Made by a program: the position numbers and the translations under genes. The notes under the pieces were generated by a model. That model was given only the letters and a program-made list of their open reading frames with translations, searched no databases and was not told the origin of the DNA. A stretch of DNA of 64,000 nt from contig NZ_CP121694.1 of assembly GCF_035573695.1 (NCBI RefSeq), positions 2,146,501 through 2,210,500 of the forward strand, read 5' to 3'. Source of the stretch: Metallumcola ferriviriculae. GTDB taxonomy: Bacteria; Bacillota; JADQBR01. Below are positions 16,273 through 25,308 of this stretch, piece after piece (the first letter of the stretch is position 1; each line of letters begins with the position of its first letter).

Positions 16273-17445
16273 GTGAAGAAAAAGTTATCTTGGGGCATTT
16301 TAATCCTGATGTTTATACTGGCCTTGGTAGCGGTAAGTGGTTGTGGCGGATCCTCGGATAAGCAGGTGAATACTGGTAAGCAAGAGACTACAGGTTCAAC
16401 TGATGAAGGGCAGCCTGCTGAAGTGGAACCAATTGAGTTGCGGCTTTCGTCTGGATTGGGACAGGTTCACTTCTGGGTTGGCAACTATATGGACAATTTT
16501 GCTGATGAGATAGAAAAAGAAACGAATATTGAGTTTGACCGTTATTATGCAGGCGAATTGGTAAAGGTCGGCCGGGAATTGGACGCATTAAAGGGCGGCA
16601 CTATTGATGTGGCTGCACCATTCCTTGCTCCTTACCATGAGGGATTATTCCCCTTAAGCGATGTGACGCAGCTGCCGCTTTTGAACAGTGATTCTACGAT
16701 GGTGACTAAGGCTTTCCAAAAACTGATGGACAGCGATGTGGATTTGAAGGACGGCCAAAGTTTTTATGATTATGAATTTACCTCAAAAGGTCTTGTTGCC
16801 TGGCCGTTAGGAGCAACAGAGAAATATGCACTTTCTACCGCTGGTAAAGAGTTCAATACTATTAATGATTTCTCGGGAGTACCGATCCGGGCGGGCTCGA
16901 CACTGGCAATGATGGCTGTGGAAAATCTAGGGCTCACCCCTGTGTACATGCCTTCCGCAGATGCTTATGAGGCAATAAGCAAAGGAACTCTGGATGGTCT
17001 GATTTCCTCCATTGGAGATTGGCAGTCATACGGTTTTCAAGAGCTGGTGGAATATACCATTGTCGGTATTAACATGGGACACTGGGAAAGTTACCTGACG
17101 CTGACCAAGGAAACTTGGGATGCGCTGCCTGCAGACGTTCAAGAAACGTGGGACAGGGTGGCAAGGGAGCAGGCGCTGAAGAACGCTAAGTACATTACCT
17201 CTTTGGATGTAGCGCAAATAGAAGAATCAAAGGCAAAGGGCGCGGTGTTCGAGGATATATCCGACCTTGACCCGGCTGTTCAGGGACATTTCACTCAAGC
17301 AGCTACCAAGACTTGGGAAAGATGGATAGCTGCGGTTGAAAAAGAAGGTCATCCCGCAGAAGCAGCTGCTAAGCTATGGGCGCAACTTATCTTGGAAGAG
17401 GGAGGCACCCTGCCGGACGGTGTAAGTGAGCTGCTGGGCTTATAA
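16273..17445 (+). CDS. dctP: TRAP transporter solute-binding lipoprotein (DctP family)
   Basis: 390 aa from GTG 16273 with GGGAGGT upstream. A lipoprotein signal peptide ends at the lipobox AVSGC (Cys 24), followed by a Gly/Ser/Thr-rich linker (residues 25-50). The DctP fold follows; RAGSTLAMMAVENLGLTPVYM contains the Arg that normally binds the ligand's carboxylate, and YEAISKGTLDGLISS is the family's conserved segment. It delivers a carboxylate to the DctM/DctQ membrane pair encoded next. Being in the operon of the CoA synthetase and dehydratase, its ligand is probably the acid that they process. Confidence 0.93.
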   Translation: MKKKLSWGILILMFILALVAVSGCGGSSDKQVNTGKQETTGSTDEGQPAEVEPIELRLSSGLGQVHFWVGNYMDNFADEIEKETNIEFDRYYAGELVKVGRELDALKGGTIDVAAPFLAPYHEGLFPLSDVTQLPLLNSDSTMVTKAFQKLMDSDVDLKDGQSFYDYEFTSKGLVAWPLGATEKYALSTAGKEFNTINDFSGVPIRAGSTLAMMAVENLGLTPVYMPSADAYEAISKGTLDGLISSIGDWQSYGFQELVEYTIVGINMGHWESYLTLTKETWDALPADVQETWDRVAREQALKNAKYITSLDVAQIEESKAKGAVFEDISDLDPAVQGHFTQAATKTWERWIAAVEKEGHPAEAAAKLWAQLILEEGGTLPDGVSELLGL

Positions 17446-17461
17446 GAAGATAAACTTCTTA

Positions 17462-17493
17462 AGTGGCGGGGGCTGACATTTGGCCCCCGCACT
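17462..17493 (+). promoter_or_regulatory. GC-rich hairpin between dctP and dctM
   Basis: agtg-g-cgggggc pairs with gcccccgcact around a short loop, with no T-run after it. In TRAP and ABC operons such intercistronic hairpins protect the mRNA of the binding protein and lower expression of the permeases. That role is inferred. Confidence 0.5.
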
Positions 17494-17594
17494 TCCCTAA
17501 TGTGCCGTATATTTGTCGTTGCCCATATAAATATAGATTCGGGGACGCAAATACTTAAGAACCAGAGTAAATTTCTAAAAAAGGGTGATAGCGC

Positions 17595-18923
17595 TTGAAT
17601 GAAACCATTATTATTTCCATCTTCTTTATTTGGTTTGCTGCTTTTTTAACATTTGGGCAGAATGTAGCATCAGCACTTTTTGGGGCAGGACTCGTCGGCG
17701 TACTTCTATGGGAAGGCCCGCATATGTTCAAAGGAATTATTGGGCCGGATGTATTTTATACAGTATCTACTTATTCCCTATCTATCATTCCCCTTTATTT
17801 GCTCATGGCACAGTTTCTGATGCGGGGAAAAGTGGTAGAAGACCTGTTTTTAGTAGCGCACAAGTTGAGCGGAGGTAGTCGTTTTCTGTTAGGCTCCGGT
17901 ACATTAGTGCTGGGCGGTGTTTTAGGTGCTGTGACAGGCTCCGGTGCTGCCGCAGCGGCAGCACTAGCTACACTGGCTTCCCCCGAACTGGAAAAGTACG
18001 GGTATAAGAAAGATTTTTCCATCGCGTTGACTGCGGTGGCAGGATCGTTATCGGCTATTATACCGCCAAGTATTATTATGATTATTTATGGTTCTTTAAC
18101 CAACGTACCAATAGGTAATTTGTTTATGGGCGCGTTTATTCCCGGTGCTATTACTATCGCAGTGTTCATTATCTGTCTTTACGTATACAGCGAGTACTCC
18201 GGTAAAGTGCTGGTGCAAAGTGACGGGGCAGTTGAGCAGGAGACAGCCGCTACAGTTGAGACAGAAATTGGGGCGCAAAGTTTTTATGCGTTTATTTTTG
18301 TAATTATCTTGATGATAGCCATTTTCGGGGGTATTTATGGCGGGATAGTGACTGCGGGAGAAGCAGGTTCTCTCGGTGCTTTTGTTAGTCTGATAGGAAT
18401 GCTGGTAATGCGCAGAATAGGTTTTGAAGATATCAAAGCTTCACTTACCGATGCAGTGAAGATTACAGCGATGATTATGGTGATAGTAATGGGAGCGCAA
18501 ATCTTTGGCAGGTTTTTATCATTTTCCATGTTCCCCCGCCACTTACTTTCTTTTGTGGAGCCACTAATGGGTAATCCAACCCTGGTGTTAGGAATTATCC
18601 TGTTTGTCTTCTATCTTTTTGGCATGTTCCTTGAATCAGCTGCAGTAATGGTACTAATCATACCGGTTATTCTGCCGATATTAAAGGCGATGGAAACTGA
18701 TTTCCTCTGGTTTGGTGTGATGGCGTCCTTTGTAATCTCTATTGGCTTGTTAACTCCGCCGGTAGGATTATCTGCTTATTCAGCAGCAGCAGCTACCAAT
18801 TACCCGGTCGAAAGAATATTCCGCTATGCCATAGTTTTTGCATCAGTTGCTGCCGTTGTGGTGGTCACCTTAATGATTGCTTTTCCGGGTCTGATTACCT
18901 ACTTGCCCAGTAAAATTAATTAG
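17595..18923 (+). CDS. dctM: TRAP transporter large permease (DctM family)
   Basis: 442 aa from TTG 17595 with AAGGGTGAT upstream; no in-frame ATG is better placed. About 12 hydrophobic segments are present, with the family's GAVTGSGAAAAAALATLASPEL and SAIIPPSIIMIIYGSLTNVPIG motifs and the second-half repeat GLLTPPVGLSAYSAAAATNYPVE. It forms the ion-coupled translocation channel. The gene follows dctP after a 149-bp gap and precedes the small permease, so the order is P-M-Q; P-Q-M is commoner. Confidence 0.93.
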   Translation: MNETIIISIFFIWFAAFLTFGQNVASALFGAGLVGVLLWEGPHMFKGIIGPDVFYTVSTYSLSIIPLYLLMAQFLMRGKVVEDLFLVAHKLSGGSRFLLGSGTLVLGGVLGAVTGSGAAAAAALATLASPELEKYGYKKDFSIALTAVAGSLSAIIPPSIIMIIYGSLTNVPIGNLFMGAFIPGAITIAVFIICLYVYSEYSGKVLVQSDGAVEQETAATVETEIGAQSFYAFIFVIILMIAIFGGIYGGIVTAGEAGSLGAFVSLIGMLVMRRIGFEDIKASLTDAVKITAMIMVIVMGAQIFGRFLSFSMFPRHLLSFVEPLMGNPTLVLGIILFVFYLFGMFLESAAVMVLIIPVILPILKAMETDFLWFGVMASFVISIGLLTPPVGLSAYSAAAATNYPVERIFRYAIVFASVAAVVVVTLMIAFPGLITYLPSKIN

Positions 18924-18934
18924 GAGGACTGTAA

Positions 18935-19429
18935 ATGCGTAAAATCTCTCTTAATAAAATTGAAGAAAATATGGCTGCGTTTGGAAGTGGAATATGTTTA
19001 ATGTTTATTATGATTTTTACCGTTATTTCGGTTTACGGGCGCTATGTTATGGGAGCGGATTTGATACCGGGCACCTATAACATGATTGAACGAATTTTCT
19101 TTCCTTTGCTAGTTTTGTGGGCTATTCCCATTGCCCATAAACAAGGAACGTTCCCTAGGCTGGACTTTGTTACGGAACGTTTTCCCGGCACTATACGCAG
19201 GCCGATAAATATCATTATATTTGGTGTAGAACTGCTCATATATGTAGTTGTCACCTGGTTTACTTTTAAGTATGCGATAGAAGCTTTTCGTATTGGACAG
19301 AAAATGAACATTGGCACTGTGCGATGGCCGGTTTACCCTATCCTGGCAATGGTGCCTTTGGCGATGGGCATGATGTCCTTCGAAATAGCTCTACTATTTG
19401 TTAAAAATTTTAAGAAGATTACAAGCTAA
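18935..19429 (+). CDS. dctQ: TRAP transporter small permease (DctQ family)
   Basis: 164 aa with four predicted membrane helices (near residues 13-33, 47-65, 90-110 and 130-150). The loop after helix 2 (IPIAHKQGTFPRLDFVTERFPG) is typical of DctQ. It pairs with DctM and is needed for complex stability. AGGAGG precedes the ATG; it starts 11 bp after dctM. Confidence 0.9.
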   Translation: MRKISLNKIEENMAAFGSGICLMFIMIFTVISVYGRYVMGADLIPGTYNMIERIFFPLLVLWAIPIAHKQGTFPRLDFVTERFPGTIRRPINIIIFGVELLIYVVVTWFTFKYAIEAFRIGQKMNIGTVRWPVYPILAMVPLAMGMMSFEIALLFVKNFKKITS

Positions 19430-19486
19430 TAACAATGCCCCCTTATTGTTAATCTAGCTTACAGACTTGCGAGGGAGGAATTGGTG

Positions 19487-20431
19487 ATGAAAACAAAACT
19501 GACAGAACTATTAGCTATTAAATATCCAATTATTCAGGGTGCAATGGCATGGGTTTCAGAATCCGTCTTAACAAGCGCAGTGTCCAATGCCGGAGGGGCC
19601 GGAGTAATTGCAACGGGTGGCCGAGAGGTAAGCTGGGTGGGGGAAGAAATTAAAAAGACTAAAGAATTAACAAACCGGCCTTTTGGTGTCAACATGATGC
19701 TTAAAGATAAGCATATAGACGAATTAATTGAGGTAATTTGTGAAGAAAAAGTTGCTTTTGTCACCATGGGTGCCGGTAACCCCATACCCTATTTTGACCG
19801 TTTAAAAAGTGCAGGGATAAAGGTAATTCCGGTTATTCCCAATGTCAAATTAGCGAAAAGGGTGGAGGAAAACGGGGCAGATGCCATTGTCATCGAAGGC
19901 ATGGAGGCCGGCGGGCATATTGGCGTATTGACAACCATGGCTCTAATGACCAATATCATTCCCCGGGTGAAAATTCCGGTAATTGCAGCGGGCGGTATTT
20001 CTGATGGGCGTGGAGTTGCTGCAGCCTTGGTGATGGGTGCAGCAGGAGTGCAGATGGGTTCGAGGTTCTTGCTCACTACCGAATGCCAGGCTCACCAGAA
20101 GATGAAGGATAGCATTATTAAAGCAACGGATACCGATTCGGAGGTCACCGGGTTTTCCAGAGGGCATGCGGTGCGGGGCCTGAGAAATAAGTTTACGCAA
20201 GAGTACCTGGAGCAGGAGCGTTCCGGTGCTGTGCAGGAAATTCTAGACAAATTGGCGACGGGAACCAACAGGCTTGGCGCATTGGTAGGCGATATCGAGA
20301 ATGGTTCTGTCCAAGTTGGTCAGAGTTTAAATGTTCTTAATGAAATAAAAAGTGTTTCAGAGGTAGTTGAAGAGTTAATAGAGCAGACCAAAACAGCTCT
20401 GAACACAGCCAGTGTGCTGCTGGTTGAATAG
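19487..20431 (+). CDS. Nitronate monooxygenase/FabK-like FMN oxidoreductase (copy 1)
   Basis: 314 aa from ATG 19487 (GAGGGAGG 8 bp upstream; a TTG at 19481 would add two residues). TIM-barrel flavoprotein of the 2-nitropropane dioxygenase/FabK group: YPIIQGAMAWVS and SNAGGAGVIATGG near the start, GMEAGGHIG and IPVIAAGGISDGRG for FMN phosphate binding, and GAAGVQMGSRFLLTTEC. Family members oxidise nitronates or reduce enoyl-thioesters with NAD(P)H. Placement in an acyl-CoA operon favours enoyl-CoA-related redox, but that is an inference. A paralogue lies at 21340-22314. Confidence 0.85.
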   Translation: MKTKLTELLAIKYPIIQGAMAWVSESVLTSAVSNAGGAGVIATGGREVSWVGEEIKKTKELTNRPFGVNMMLKDKHIDELIEVICEEKVAFVTMGAGNPIPYFDRLKSAGIKVIPVIPNVKLAKRVEENGADAIVIEGMEAGGHIGVLTTMALMTNIIPRVKIPVIAAGGISDGRGVAAALVMGAAGVQMGSRFLLTTECQAHQKMKDSIIKATDTDSEVTGFSRGHAVRGLRNKFTQEYLEQERSGAVQEILDKLATGTNRLGALVGDIENGSVQVGQSLNVLNEIKSVSEVVEELIEQTKTALNTASVLLVE

Positions 20432-20491
20432 TCTGCTTTAGTTGTACGAGTGCTGGGTTTTCGTCAAATCAAGCGGGGAGGGAAATAGCTA

Positions 20492-21268
20492 ATGGAGGTA
20501 AAACTGAAGGAATTTGCCAAAAGCCAAGGAGTAGATATTGTCGGAATAGCGGAGCCCAGTGCCATTCCTGATTATTTTCCTGAGCGAAAATTGGAAGTGG
20601 TGCTACCCAATGTAAAGGCCGTTGTTGTTTTCGGGATCAGGATGCTGTGGGGCTCAATTAGTAATTCAAACTACCAGGTTGCCACGTCCCACACTAATGC
20701 AACCTACGAAGAGTTGCATGGTATAACCTACCGTATTGGGAGGTACATGGAGACTCTTGGCTATGATGCGGCCTCTATAGCGCCACACATCCCTGTTGAG
20801 ATGTCTAAGGAGACAAAGGGGCTTTCGGGGGAAATATCGTTACGCCACGCTGCCGTAGGGGCGGGCCTGGGGGTGTTGGGTAAGAGCAGGCTATTGATAA
20901 CTAAAGAGTTAGGCCCTCGGGTCAGGTTGGGCGCTGTGGTGACCAACGCTCCTTTGAAGGGAGACAAAGTGCTGTATTATAACCCGTGTGGACATTGTAA
21001 AGCCTGTATCAACAATTGTCCTTCCGGCGCTTTATCAGACAAAGGAACCAATGTGACCAAGTGCTTTTTACACCTGCAGCCGCATGGTTTGGGCAACTAT
21101 GGTAAGTGGCTGAGAGAACTGGATGCAAGTGATTCGGAAAAGTGGGATAAAGCATTTAGCAGTACGGACTTTTGGAATTATTATCAAGCGCAAAGCCTAG
21201 GTATGTATTATAACTGTTTTAAATGCCTTACCAGCTGCCCGGTGGCTAGGCCGCGAGTATCGCAGTAA
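20492..21268 (+). CDS. QueG-like iron-sulfur oxidoreductase with 8Fe ferredoxin domain
   Basis: 258 aa. The N-terminal 160 residues resemble the cobalamin-binding half of epoxyqueuosine reductases (SLRHAAVGAGLGVLGKSRLLIT and GPRVRLGAVVTNAPL). A ferredoxin-like domain follows, with CGHCKACINNCPSGAL (residues about 168-183) and a second cluster from a single Cys (TKCFLH) plus CFKCLTSCP near the end. It is shorter than true QueG, lacks its C-terminal HEAT-like part, and lies in a catabolic operon between two FMN oxidoreductases, so tRNA modification is unlikely. Electron transfer to or from the neighbouring flavoproteins is a reasonable guess; the reaction is unknown. Confidence 0.75.
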   Translation: MEVKLKEFAKSQGVDIVGIAEPSAIPDYFPERKLEVVLPNVKAVVVFGIRMLWGSISNSNYQVATSHTNATYEELHGITYRIGRYMETLGYDAASIAPHIPVEMSKETKGLSGEISLRHAAVGAGLGVLGKSRLLITKELGPRVRLGAVVTNAPLKGDKVLYYNPCGHCKACINNCPSGALSDKGTNVTKCFLHLQPHGLGNYGKWLRELDASDSEKWDKAFSSTDFWNYYQAQSLGMYYNCFKCLTSCPVARPRVSQ

Positions 21269-21339
21269 TAAGGTTGCAACCGAGTTTTTTGGAGGAATTT
21301 TACTTTTTGTAAGGAGAAAGTTTGGTAGAGGAGGAAAAA

Positions 21340-22314
21340 ATGATTAGGACCAGAGTTACGGACTTATTAGATATTCAATATCCCATTATTCAGGGTGGCA
21401 TGCAGTGGCTGGCATGTGCTGAATTCGCCGCAGCGGTCTCTAATGCCGGCGGGTTAGGTGTTATTTCTGCTGCGATGCATCCTTCAAAAGAAGACTTATT
21501 AGAAGAGATAAGGAAAACTCGTGAGCTTACAAGCATGCCTTTTGGAGTAAATATTTCTATGCTGCCTACTGTAGGGCCTGGGGATATGACCCCGAAGTAT
21601 GTTGAAGCAGTTATTGAAGCTAAAGTCCCGGTAGTGGAAACGGCGGGAAGAAGTCCTAAGGATTTTATTGGTGACTTAAAACAGGCAGGCGTAAAAATTA
21701 TTCACAAAGTTCCTTCTGTCCGCTTTGCTAAAAAGGCGGCTGAAATCGGTGTTGATATGGTAACTGTAGTCGGTTTTGAGTGCGGCGGTCATCCCGGCTT
21801 GGATGATGTGCCTACGGCCTTGATTGTCAATAAAGCCTCTCGGGCTGTGGATATCCCGGTGTTAGCAGGGGGTGGGATAGTTGACGGCAGGGGTTTGTTG
21901 TCTGCACTTAGCCTTGGCGCTGAAGGCGTAGTCTTGGGTACAAGGTTTGTGGCGACCCAGGAGTGCACCGCGCATCCGGCTTTTAAGGAATGGGTGGTAA
22001 ATGCCCAAGAAACTGATACCATAATCATTGAGCGATCCATTCGCAATCCGATGCGAGCGATGAAAAACCGTGCTGCTTATCAAGTGCTGGGTATGGAAAC
22101 CCACGGAGCAACTCTGAAACAGTTATTAGCCATTATTAGCGGTAAAGTAGGAAAGAAGGCTTTGTTTGAGGGTGACATTGAGAATTCTACTTTTGCTATC
22201 GGCCAGGCAGTAGGTTTAATTAACGAGATTGAAACAGTAGAGGATGTAGTGAAGGGAATTATCAGTGAGGCGGAGGATTTATACCGCTACCGGTTGGCAG
22301 CAGTATTTGGCTAG
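21340..22314 (+). CDS. Nitronate monooxygenase/FabK-like FMN oxidoreductase (copy 2)
   Basis: 324 aa from ATG 21340, six bases after GAGGAGG (a TTG at 21322 would add six residues). Same fold and motifs as the copy at 19487: YPIIQGGMQWLA, SNAGGLGVISAAM, GFECGGHPGLDD, IPVLAGGGIVDGRG and GAEGVVLGTRFVATQEC. The pair shares an overall plan but clearly differs in sequence, so they may have distinct substrates or form a hetero-oligomer. It lies after the QueG-like gene and before an enoyl-CoA hydratase. The natural substrate is not known. Confidence 0.85.
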   Translation: MIRTRVTDLLDIQYPIIQGGMQWLACAEFAAAVSNAGGLGVISAAMHPSKEDLLEEIRKTRELTSMPFGVNISMLPTVGPGDMTPKYVEAVIEAKVPVVETAGRSPKDFIGDLKQAGVKIIHKVPSVRFAKKAAEIGVDMVTVVGFECGGHPGLDDVPTALIVNKASRAVDIPVLAGGGIVDGRGLLSALSLGAEGVVLGTRFVATQECTAHPAFKEWVVNAQETDTIIIERSIRNPMRAMKNRAAYQVLGMETHGATLKQLLAIISGKVGKKALFEGDIENSTFAIGQAVGLINEIETVEDVVKGIISEAEDLYRYRLAAVFG

Positions 22315-22361
22315 CATTGGCCTTATATTCTAACCAAATATCATAGAAAGGAATGTTTTTA

Positions 22362-23135
22362 ATGGGGAAATTAGTAAAACTTGTTATTAAGGACAAAATT
22401 GCGGAAGTAACTATTGATAATCCGCCGGTTAACGCTCTAAATGCGCAGGTCATTCAAGAATTAGATGAAACTGTGGAGGTAATTAAGGGGGAAGAGGTCG
22501 GAGCAGTCATTATTACAGGAGCAGGCGAGAAAGCTTTTGTGGCCGGGGCGGATATTTCTCAATTTCCCTCGCTCAACTCCGACACAGGTAAAAAGATGGT
22601 ACAGACGGGGCAAAGAGTGTTTGACAAGATTGCCGCCCTGCCGATTCCGGTAATAGGGGCCATCGACGGTTTTGCCCTTGGGGGAGGCTGCGAACTCGCA
22701 CTAGTATGTGATATTCGTATTGCCTCCGAAAAGGCGCGGCTGGGCCTGCCGGAAGTGAACTTAGCCATCATTCCCGGATATGGCGGCACCCAACGGTTGG
22801 CCCGGTTGATTGGTGAGGGTAAAGCGAAAGAACTTATTTTCACTGCGGATGCGGTCATGGCCCAGGAGGCACTGCAAATAGGCCTGGTAGAACGCGTCGT
22901 TCCAGCAGGTGAGACTGTAAATGCCGCCCGTGAAATGGCCCAAAAGATATTATCCAAAGGCCCCTTAGCAATTAGAAAGGCCAAGCAGGCTATTGACGAA
23001 GGCTTAAAAGGTTCATTGCGTGATGGCTTGGATATAGAAGCCGATCTGGTCGGAGAGCTGTTTGCGACAGAAGACTTAAAAGAGGGCGCTACTGCCTTCC
23101 TCAAAAAAAGAAAACCCAACTACAAGGGCCTGTAG
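22362..23135 (+). CDS. Enoyl-CoA hydratase (crotonase)
   Basis: 257 aa from ATG 22362 with GAAAGGA at proper distance (an ATG at 22353 would add three residues but leaves no room for the binding site). Both hydratase glutamates are present: GGGCELA and LGLPEV. The oxyanion-hole segment is FVAGADISQF, and IIPGYGGTQRLARLIG is typical of true crotonases. It hydrates crotonyl-CoA to 3-hydroxybutyryl-CoA, bridging the dehydratase and HBD steps. It is the last gene of the operon; decayed transposase fragments follow. Confidence 0.92.
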   Translation: MGKLVKLVIKDKIAEVTIDNPPVNALNAQVIQELDETVEVIKGEEVGAVIITGAGEKAFVAGADISQFPSLNSDTGKKMVQTGQRVFDKIAALPIPVIGAIDGFALGGGCELALVCDIRIASEKARLGLPEVNLAIIPGYGGTQRLARLIGEGKAKELIFTADAVMAQEALQIGLVERVVPAGETVNAAREMAQKILSKGPLAIRKAKQAIDEGLKGSLRDGLDIEADLVGELFATEDLKEGATAFLKKRKPNYKGL

Positions 23136-23187
23136 CACAGGGACGGTTCGAGACCAGTGAAAAACCAACGTTTTTTTTCCGTGTTTT

Positions 23188-23827
23188 TTATGAATTGGTT
23201 AAATATCTCATTCGACTTTCAATAATCATATATTTGTTTAAAAATCCAGTAAATGAAGAGGATACTTTTGCTGATATCCTCTTTATATTTACTGCGATGG
23301 CTGCTAGTTTTGATTGTTTGGAAACACTTAATAGACCATATCCCCTAGCTCGAGACAGGCCATGAAATCTTTTAAGCTCCGTATTTTTTTCTTCAATGGA
23401 TGCTCTTTTTTTATATTTTTCCTTGAACTCATCTGTTTTCTGGTATTGAGATATTTCATAGAATTCTGAAGTGTTCAATCCTACGCTAATGATTCTTCTC
23501 GCACTTTTTTGGCACAGTCATCATGTAAAGGACAGGTCTTACACGTTCGAAATAGTATTTGTAGCCTTCACGTACTCCTCCTTCTTTCCTTTTGTTTCTA
23601 AAATACTTCTTTCGGTCGGTCGTGTTCCCTTGGCTACATTGCCATTCATCAGAATCTTTATTATAGGTAAATTCACTTTCATCTAGTCTATAAACAGTGG
23701 AACCCACGGGTATGTATGCACTTGCTTTGGTTTCTTTGATATCATCTAGTATTGATTTTCTAAAATAGGCTTTATCTCCATAGACTTCCCGAAGCTTTAT
23801 TCCACACTTCGTTGTTTCAGTTAACAT
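23188..23827 (-). pseudogene. IS1182-family transposase, C-terminal half, frameshifted
   Basis: Two minus-strand pieces in different frames join into one transposase end. The first (23827-23486) has REVYGDKAYFRK (second catalytic Asp region) and the Cys-bearing linker; the second (23478-23188) has KRASIEEKNTELKRFHGLSRAR (catalytic Glu) and a conserved C-terminus. A single frameshift near 23480 separates them and the 5' half is missing. Non-functional. Confidence 0.75.
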
Positions 23828-23932
23828 TTCTTTGAGAGCATGCTTTTTCGCCTATGATTATATCACGTGCAAAGAAAGATATATTCTATTTATTATAAAG
23901 CCAGATCTCCACCTACCCTTCTAATTTTTGGT

Positions 23933-24169
23933 TTAGACATAACTACCAAAATAATCAGGAGGTCTTTCCATCGAATCAATGTCCGGAATACTAAAAATAG
24001 AGCATCTACCAATGGCCCGAATTCGGGGATAACTTCCCAGTGATTGTTTTGCATTAAGTTTGACGCACTGGTCCTTTCCTAATATAGGATCATAGATTTT
24101 TCTAAATAATACCGTGTTACGTTTGGCTTTTGCAACCCAGTCAAAATTTTTTTCCATAAGCCATTTCAA
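23933..24169 (-). pseudogene. Fragment of a second DDE transposase
   Basis: 78 codons reading MKWLMEKNFDWVAKAKRNTV, then NAKQSLGSYPRIRAIGRCSI, resemble the middle of IS4-type DDE transposases common in Clostridia. Both ends and the catalytic residues are missing. Family placement is tentative. Confidence 0.5.
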
Positions 24170-24191
24170 GAACTTAAAGAATACCGTTCCG

Positions 24192-24228
24192 GCACTTATG
24201 TGTTTATAACATGTAAGTGCTTTTTTTA
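24192..24228 (+). terminator. Intrinsic terminator
   Basis: gcacttatgtg pairs with catgtaagtgc around a short loop, followed by seven T. It may be the original terminator of the catabolic operon, now separated from it by transposase debris. Confidence 0.65.
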
Positions 24229-24441
24229 TTTTATACCGACTAGAAAGTATAAGTTCTGAGGAGGTACAAATTCAACTAAGCTTACTGACCTGTAGCGCGC
24301 CGTTGGACATAGGTTGACAGCCAGCAGATAAAAGATCTGAATAAGCTAAAGCTAATCAGATAAACTAAGTTGGTTTTGATTGTTCTAGCAAAGCGTAAAA
24401 TGAATAAATCTATTACAGCAGATTTAATTGAGGTGGCAAAG

Positions 24442-25305
24442 TTGAGGATATCAATATTGATGTCTAAAAACTGGAAGATACTTATGGGAGTTATGCTGAT
24501 GTTGCTCTTGGCCGGTATTGGGGGTTGCCTAGCGCAAAGAGTTATCTATGGAGTGAAGCCAGGCGTTACTGTCGAGGGTCTCAATGTGGGGGGCTATCTG
24601 CCCCCCGAAGTAACACGTTTAGTAACTCACTTAGCGATAGAAAAAAATCGACCGCCAAAAAATGCTGTTATGATGGACAATGGCGAAATTGTCAAGGAAG
24701 TACAGGGTGTGGAGGTAGACATAGAGCAGTCTAAGAGAAAAATCATGTCAGCTAAACGGAGAGAACAGATAACCTTAGTGGTAAGACAGGTGCAACCGGA
24801 AATAACTGTAGATTTAATAAAACGATTGGATGAAACTCTGGGAACATATACAACATTTGTATCGGGCACCACAAATAGACTCACCAATATTACCTTGGCT
24901 GCGAAAAAATTAAATTTTACTATCGTTCCAGCGCAAAGTCTTTTCTCCTTTAACGCATCTATAGGGCCGCGCACCGTTGAAAAAGGTTACAAGGCTGCAC
25001 CTATAATAATTGGCGAAGGCCACGGTATGGATGCCGGGGGAGGTGTTTGTCAAGTATCCAGTACTTTATATAATGCTACAATGGCAGCTAAATTAAAAAT
25101 CGTGGAAAGACATCCCCACAGTAAAAAGGTTTATTATGTACCGGTAGGTCGGGATGCGGCCATTAGTTTCCCGGGACTCGACTTTAAATTTTATAATAAA
25201 TTCCAAGAGCCAGTAATTATTAGGTCCCGAATCGAGGGTAGAGTATTAACTATATGGATTTCAGGCACATCAGAGCTTAAAAAACAAATTCAGGGGAGTG
25301 AGTAA
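24442..25305 (+). CDS. VanW family membrane-anchored protein
   Basis: About 287 aa from TTG 24442, which has GAGGTGG five bases upstream; other in-frame starts (TTG 24370, ATG 24400) would lengthen it. One N-terminal membrane segment (KILMGVMLMLLLAGIGGCLA) is followed by a DUF4214/peptidoglycan-binding-like spacer and a VanW domain (residues 145-270) with FSFNASIGPRTVEKGYKAAP and GGGVCQVSSTLYNAT, whose Cys is invariant in the family. VanW proteins are cell-surface proteins of uncertain chemistry, probably linked to peptidoglycan. It lies 3 bp before a deacetylase gene, so both are likely co-expressed in cell-wall metabolism. Confidence 0.85.
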   Translation: MRISILMSKNWKILMGVMLMLLLAGIGGCLAQRVIYGVKPGVTVEGLNVGGYLPPEVTRLVTHLAIEKNRPPKNAVMMDNGEIVKEVQGVEVDIEQSKRKIMSAKRREQITLVVRQVQPEITVDLIKRLDETLGTYTTFVSGTTNRLTNITLAAKKLNFTIVPAQSLFSFNASIGPRTVEKGYKAAPIIIGEGHGMDAGGGVCQVSSTLYNATMAAKLKIVERHPHSKKVYYVPVGRDAAISFPGLDFKFYNKFQEPVIIRSRIEGRVLTIWISGTSELKKQIQGSE

Positions 25306-25308
25306 TGA

